This document shows positions 61,397 through 64,000 of a stretch of 64,000 nucleotides of DNA, in pieces (within the stretch, counting starts at the first letter, position 1; every line of letters begins with the position of its first letter). Both the position numbers and the translations under genes were made by a program. This stretch comes from Gammaproteobacteria bacterium (GTDB taxonomy: Bacteria > Pseudomonadota > Gammaproteobacteria > Enterobacterales > Kangiellaceae). The DNA lies in assembly GCA_013373375.1 (NCBI GenBank), contig JABXHY010000072.1, positions 1 to 64,000 on the forward strand, given 5' to 3'. The notes beneath the pieces are model-generated. The model ran no database searches, was not told where the DNA came from, and saw only the letters and a list, made by a program, of their open reading frames with translations.

Positions 61397-61676
61397 TTGG
61401 TAGAAAATTAGAGACAGTTTTTATCTTATAGCGCTCATAAACTTCCCTTCAACTTTGAATAGGCCAGGTTATCGAAGCGCTTTAACTTTAAGACTCCTTT
61501 GATCGAATTGCAGACTGTACTATCAATAGTGCTTTTGAATTGCTAAGCAAAACGCATCCAGTGAACTCAAAATAAAAAACTACTCATAAAAGTATGTTTT
61601 TTGCCGATTTCCTTTCCGCTGATACAGCAAGCCAAATGTTATCTTATTGTTTTAATTGAAGAAAAAAGGAAGCACT

Positions 61677-61713
61677 TTGCGTACTATGCAGCCTATGTGC
61701 ACATAGTACGCAA
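61677..61713. repeat. Perfect 12-bp inverted repeat
   Basis: TTGCGTACTATG and CATAGTACGCAA flank a 13-nt spacer. No T-run follows, so it is not a usual terminator. It lies just left of the cassette array and may be an operator, a replication or recombination hairpin, or part of a degenerate attachment site. Confidence 0.7.
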
Positions 61714-61773
61714 TTGGGAAACGCAATAATACTCACTACTGATTGAATAGAATAGAAAACTCAGCTGTAATTA

Positions 61774-61825
61774 GATTTTTAAAATGTCCATGAGCATGCA
61801 ACGTGGACATAGCAAGTTGTTATAC
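61774..61825 (+). other. Left boundary of cassette array (attI-like or partial attC)
   Basis: GTTATAC (61819-61825) is the R' core of the first boundary; cleavage would be between G and TTATAC. TGTCCA and TGGACA form a short stem to its left. No matching R'' box pairs with it on the left, so this is not a full attC. It may be a degenerate site or an attI. Confidence 0.5.
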
Positions 61826-61837
61826 GTAAAATAAATC

Positions 61838-62149
61838 ATGGATATTACGCAGTACTATAAAAAAGCGAAATTGATTAGCGATTGTGAGGGAAATGAAATT
61901 CCTAAGTTAATTGATGCTCTTAATTATGGTGAAGAAGATGATCACCCTTCGTCTTGGGTACCAAAGGTACAGTCTGCATTATTAGAGCATTTTAAATTAG
62001 ACCCAAATAGTAAATTATCTGACGAAATTTTAGCTCTTTATATTCAAGGAGCAATAATGGAAAAGAGAGCTGAAAGCAACTTACTCGTTAAAGTTGGATT
62101 TGGCTGTTTGGTAGCTGGATTATTTCTCGGTTGGTTATTGTGGGAATGA
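61838..62149 (+). CDS. Cassette 1: hypothetical C-tail-anchored protein
   Basis: The 103-residue product is acidic and soluble for 78 residues and ends in one membrane helix (VGFGCLVAGLFLGWLLW). It starts 13 nt after the left cassette boundary, as usual for integron cassettes, and is followed by an attC-like site after 4 nt. No family is recognised. Topology suggests a tail-anchored inner-membrane protein. Confidence 0.7.
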   Translation: MDITQYYKKAKLISDCEGNEIPKLIDALNYGEEDDHPSSWVPKVQSALLEHFKLDPNSKLSDEILALYIQGAIMEKRAESNLLVKVGFGCLVAGLFLGWLLWE

Positions 62150-62153
62150 AAAT

Positions 62154-62228
62154 GTATAACTAATTGCTGAACCCGAAAAATTAATCGCTAACTCGCTCGC
62201 AATATTTCGTGTTAGCGAAGCGTTAAGC
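62154..62228 (+). other. attC site of cassette 1
   Basis: R'' GTATAAC (62154-62160) is the exact reverse complement of GTTATAC at the cassette's left boundary. R' GTTAAGC (62222-62228) fits the consensus GTTRRRY. Between them CGCTAAC and GTTAGCG can pair. Length 75 bp is typical for attC. Confidence 0.82.
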
Positions 62229-62246
62229 ATAAATCGAGTACAGACC

Positions 62247-62675
62247 ATGAGTGAACTAAAAGAACAAGTAATGGAAAAAGCAGCTTTAGCTGTAGAGCAA
62301 TTTCAAGAAAGATCGGTAAGCGCTCTTGATTATTCAGAAGCGAGCTTGACTGCAATCGAAGATATGCTTGATGAAGCATCTGACTTTATTGACGAGCTGC
62401 CAGAAGAACAAATTAATGCACTAACAAATTTGGCTGGTTCTTACGTGTTAGCAGTAGCAGCAAATGAATTTGAAGGTCAGTTTTACTGGCATGAACAACA
62501 AGATCAACCGGTTTTTGTTGTTGGGGAGCCCGAATTTAACGTTGCCATAATAACTTTCAATAAAGTAAGAGGCCGCTTGAACGGAGATACTGCTGATAAC
62601 CTACCTTTCTTTTATAAAGGCTTTGCTGAACGTGCTCGGCAGGCCAAAAGCGGTGACTCAGCGCTATATGTGTAA
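62247..62675 (+). CDS. Cassette 2: hypothetical cytoplasmic protein
   Basis: The 142-residue product has a helical N-terminal half (MEKAALAVEQFQERSVSALD) and a mixed C-terminal half with a conserved-looking block (GQFYWHEQQDQPVFVVGEPE, then FNKVRGRLNG). No signal peptide or membrane segment. It starts 24 nt after the cassette boundary and is closed by an attC 3 nt after its stop. Family not recognised; soluble immunity-like proteins often look like this, but there is no direct evidence. Confidence 0.7.
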   Translation: MSELKEQVMEKAALAVEQFQERSVSALDYSEASLTAIEDMLDEASDFIDELPEEQINALTNLAGSYVLAVAANEFEGQFYWHEQQDQPVFVVGEPEFNVAIITFNKVRGRLNGDTADNLPFFYKGFAERARQAKSGDSALYV

Positions 62676-62678
62676 AAT

Positions 62679-62774
62679 GCTTAACAATGCTAGCCAACAC
62701 CAGCAGCGCAAAAAGCACGCGCTGCCTCGATTCGCTACACCTTGTTTCGCTCGCGGTTGCTTGCGGCGTTAGTA
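62679..62774 (+). other. attC site of cassette 2
   Basis: R'' GCTTAAC (62679-62685) is the exact reverse complement of GTTAAGC at the cassette's left boundary. R' GTTAGTA (62768-62774) forms the right core. The 96-bp centre includes GCAGCGC and GCGCTGC arms and other short dyads. This is the clearest attC of the array. Confidence 0.85.
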
Positions 62775-62782
62775 GTATAAAT

Positions 62783-63310
62783 ATGGATTGGCAAAGGTTT
62801 CGAAATATTACAGAATCTAAATGGAGTAGCCTTGAACTCTATCAGGGAGTATGGGGTTATCAAATACAGCCTGGAACCAAATGGAATTGTGGATTAGATA
62901 TTTCGAAAGTGAACGCACTACAAAATCAAATGGGATTTTCATTTCCCATAACGTATAGGGAGTTCTTATCAGAGTTAAATGGTTTCGACCGAGACTGTGT
63001 TGACTTTCACGCAGAAGAAGAGCCAGAAACATTCGGACGTACTTGCTATCAATATCCCAATGACCTAGAAAGAATTAAGTGGCTTGTCGATGAAATTGAA
63101 GAATACAGAAGGCACGTAAACCAAGCGCTGAAGAATGAAGGTTTTCGTTATGAAAATATTGAAGGCTTCGTTCCTCTATACGGGCATCGAGCTTTAGTTG
63201 TCTTTACTGATAAGAGTTTATCACCAGTAATCTCTATTGTAGGTGATGATGTAATTGTATATGGAAAAACGCTTGAAGAATATTGGAGAAGGGAGTTTGA
63301 AATTGAGTAG
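62783..63310 (+). CDS. Cassette 3: SUKH / SMI1-KNR4 family protein
   Basis: The true start is the ATG at 62783, inside the cassette; an apparent frame further left only reads through the attC. The 175-residue product shows the SUKH fold pattern: LQNQMGFSFPITYREFLSEL with NGF, a central EGFVPLYG strand, and the ending SIVGDDVIVYGKTLEEYWRR. SUKH proteins are common immunity proteins against nuclease toxins. No toxin gene is in the cassette, so an orphan immunity or phage-defence role is likely. Confidence 0.82.
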   Translation: MDWQRFRNITESKWSSLELYQGVWGYQIQPGTKWNCGLDISKVNALQNQMGFSFPITYREFLSELNGFDRDCVDFHAEEEPETFGRTCYQYPNDLERIKWLVDEIEEYRRHVNQALKNEGFRYENIEGFVPLYGHRALVVFTDKSLSPVISIVGDDVIVYGKTLEEYWRREFEIE

Positions 63311-63313
63311 TAC

Positions 63314-63363
63314 TACTAACCAGACGCGCAGCAGAAAAGGAACTGCTGAGCTAGACGTTAGCT
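63314..63363 (+). other. attC site of cassette 3
   Basis: R'' TACTAAC (63314-63320) is the exact reverse complement of GTTAGTA at the cassette's left boundary. R' GTTAGCT (63357-63363) forms the right core; CAGCAG and CTGCTG pair in the centre. At 50 bp it is shorter than most attC sites. Confidence 0.78.
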
Positions 63364-63377
63364 ACTCAAAGGAACCT

Positions 63378-63932
63378 ATGATCATTCTGAGAAGATTGTA
63401 CCTAGTAATAATCATCGGAGTTATAAATATTAGTGTATTCGCACAGAACGACAAAATGGAAATTGAAATGAAACAGGAAAAATACATTCCTCCTGTAATG
63501 CCTGACTATCCGACTTCTTATGAAGAGGTTATAAAATTATTAGTGCCTTATTATCATGAGCAAAGGCCTTTAGATTATTTCTTCGAGTTATTCGTTATTG
63601 ATACATTGGAAGAATTGCCCTCCGAAACATCAGAGGCTCTTATTGAATTTTCTGAAAAGCATCCAACATTTTTTGAGTCATCAAATGGAAATTGGAAGCT
63701 CTATGTCAAAACACAATTGCACTTATCAGAAACAATTGAGATCGCTATTTGGGACTTATGGATAACAAATTCAAAAAAAGCAACTGATGAAGGTTGGATA
63801 TACCATCCATGGCACTATGCTCAGAACTTTCGCGATAACTATTCGGTGGAGGGAAGTAGAGTAGATGTCTGGGAAGGAAATTCGCTAAACCTAGCTAAAG
63901 AGCGTATCAGAAAATTTCGAAACAATCGGTAG
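63378..63932 (+). CDS. Cassette 4: secreted hypothetical protein
   Basis: The ATG at 63378 is chosen because it lies just inside the cassette, has AAAGGA at 4 nt upstream, and starts a signal peptide (core LYLVIIIGVINISVFAQ). The apparent frame extending further left belongs to the previous cassette and attC. The 184-residue product has a mature domain rich in aromatic and acidic residues (LLVPYYHEQRPLDYFFELFV). No family is recognised. Its stop codon overlaps the next R'' box. Confidence 0.7.
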   Translation: MIILRRLYLVIIIGVINISVFAQNDKMEIEMKQEKYIPPVMPDYPTSYEEVIKLLVPYYHEQRPLDYFFELFVIDTLEELPSETSEALIEFSEKHPTFFESSNGNWKLYVKTQLHLSETIEIAIWDLWITNSKKATDEGWIYHPWHYAQNFRDNYSVEGSRVDVWEGNSLNLAKERIRKFRNNR

Positions 63933-64000
63933 TTAACAATATATTGGCGTAGACGAAAAATCGTTCGTCTCAATTAAAAATTAGAGAGTAGAAAAACTTG
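63931..64000 (+). other. Partial attC of cassette 4 at window edge
   Basis: AGTTAAC (63931-63937) differs by one base from AGCTAAC, the reverse complement of GTTAGCT at the cassette's left boundary. AGACGA and TCGTCT form a hairpin at 63951-63970. No R' core (GTTRRRY) is seen before the edge, so the site continues beyond the window or is degenerate. Confidence 0.5.

Larger units (their letters stand above)
61349..61837. other. 489-nt region between lectin gene and cassette array
   Basis: After the terminator there is AT-rich DNA without a credible gene. It holds a perfect 12-bp inverted repeat and, at the right edge, the first recombination boundary of the cassette array; both are listed separately. 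No integrase gene or fragment was found here. Confidence 0.5.

Noticed and set aside
62687-62782. N-terminal extension of the SUKH gene
   Set aside because: This stretch is the attC site; the ATG at 62783 lies just inside the cassette as expected.
63255-63377. N-terminal extension of the cassette 4 gene
   Set aside because: It overlaps the end of the SUKH gene and the attC; the ATG at 63378 has a ribosome-binding site and a signal peptide.

Overview
The window looks like the chromosome of a marine, AT-rich gammaproteobacterium. The flagellar-type genes, the PEGA-domain kinase, the NERD helicase and the many large secreted proteins with low-complexity Asp/Gly linkers would fit the Kangiellaceae (Aliikangiella/Pleionea-like). 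That placement is an inference from gene content only. No rRNA, tRNA or CRISPR array was seen.

Region 1 (1-17.3 kb) is polymorphic-toxin territory. A giant RHS/YD-repeat protein enters from the left edge with RTX-type calcium-binding repeats in the same frame. It carries four laminin-G/ConA-like inserts, a cadherin-like domain and a LysM domain, and ends in a short variable toxin-like tip. A likely immunity gene follows, then a Sel1-repeat protein, a decayed REP-associated transposase and small orphan genes. Region 2 (17-22.3 kb) holds a minus-strand Ser/Thr kinase with PEGA domains, a small zincin-like protein, a lipoprotein and small hypotheticals.

Region 3 (22.5-42.2 kb) is the most remarkable. 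One continuous plus-strand run of 27 tightly packed, often overlapping genes begins with two TPR genes. It then encodes a flagellar-type export gate (FliQ, FliR, FlhB, FlhA, FliO, FliP), ATPase complex (FliH, FliI, FliJ), MS ring (FliF), rod (FlgB, FlgC, FlgF, FlgG, FliE), P and L rings (FlgA, FlgH, FlgI), hook (FlgD, FlgE and a FliK-position protein), SpoA C-ring proteins (FliM-like, FliN) and a FliA-type sigma factor. There is no flagellin, filament cap, hook-filament junction protein, MotA/MotB, FliL or chemotaxis gene. The FliG slot holds only a 93-residue protein, FliM is cut down, and FliF has almost no cytoplasmic tail. I read this as a flagellum-derived, probably non-rotating hook or secretion apparatus.

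Region 4 (42.3-61.4 kb) carries a DUF2339 membrane protein and a set of envelope and secreted proteins: a two-domain PPC protein, a metallopeptidase-SGNH esterase lipoprotein, a three-repeat phosphoesterase, and a lectin gene broken by an amber codon. It also has a NERD-UvrD helicase and a small sigma-54-associated envelope module (barrel protein with a -24/-12 promoter, DUF1328 protein, lipoprotein, NtrC-like regulator, BON protein).

Region 5 (61.8-64 kb) is an integron gene-cassette array without a visible integrase. Four small genes are each bracketed by attC-like sites, and the R' end of each cassette is the reverse complement of its own R'' end (exactly for three cassettes, with one mismatch for the fourth). 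One cassette encodes a SUKH/SMI1-KNR4 protein, a family common among immunity proteins.
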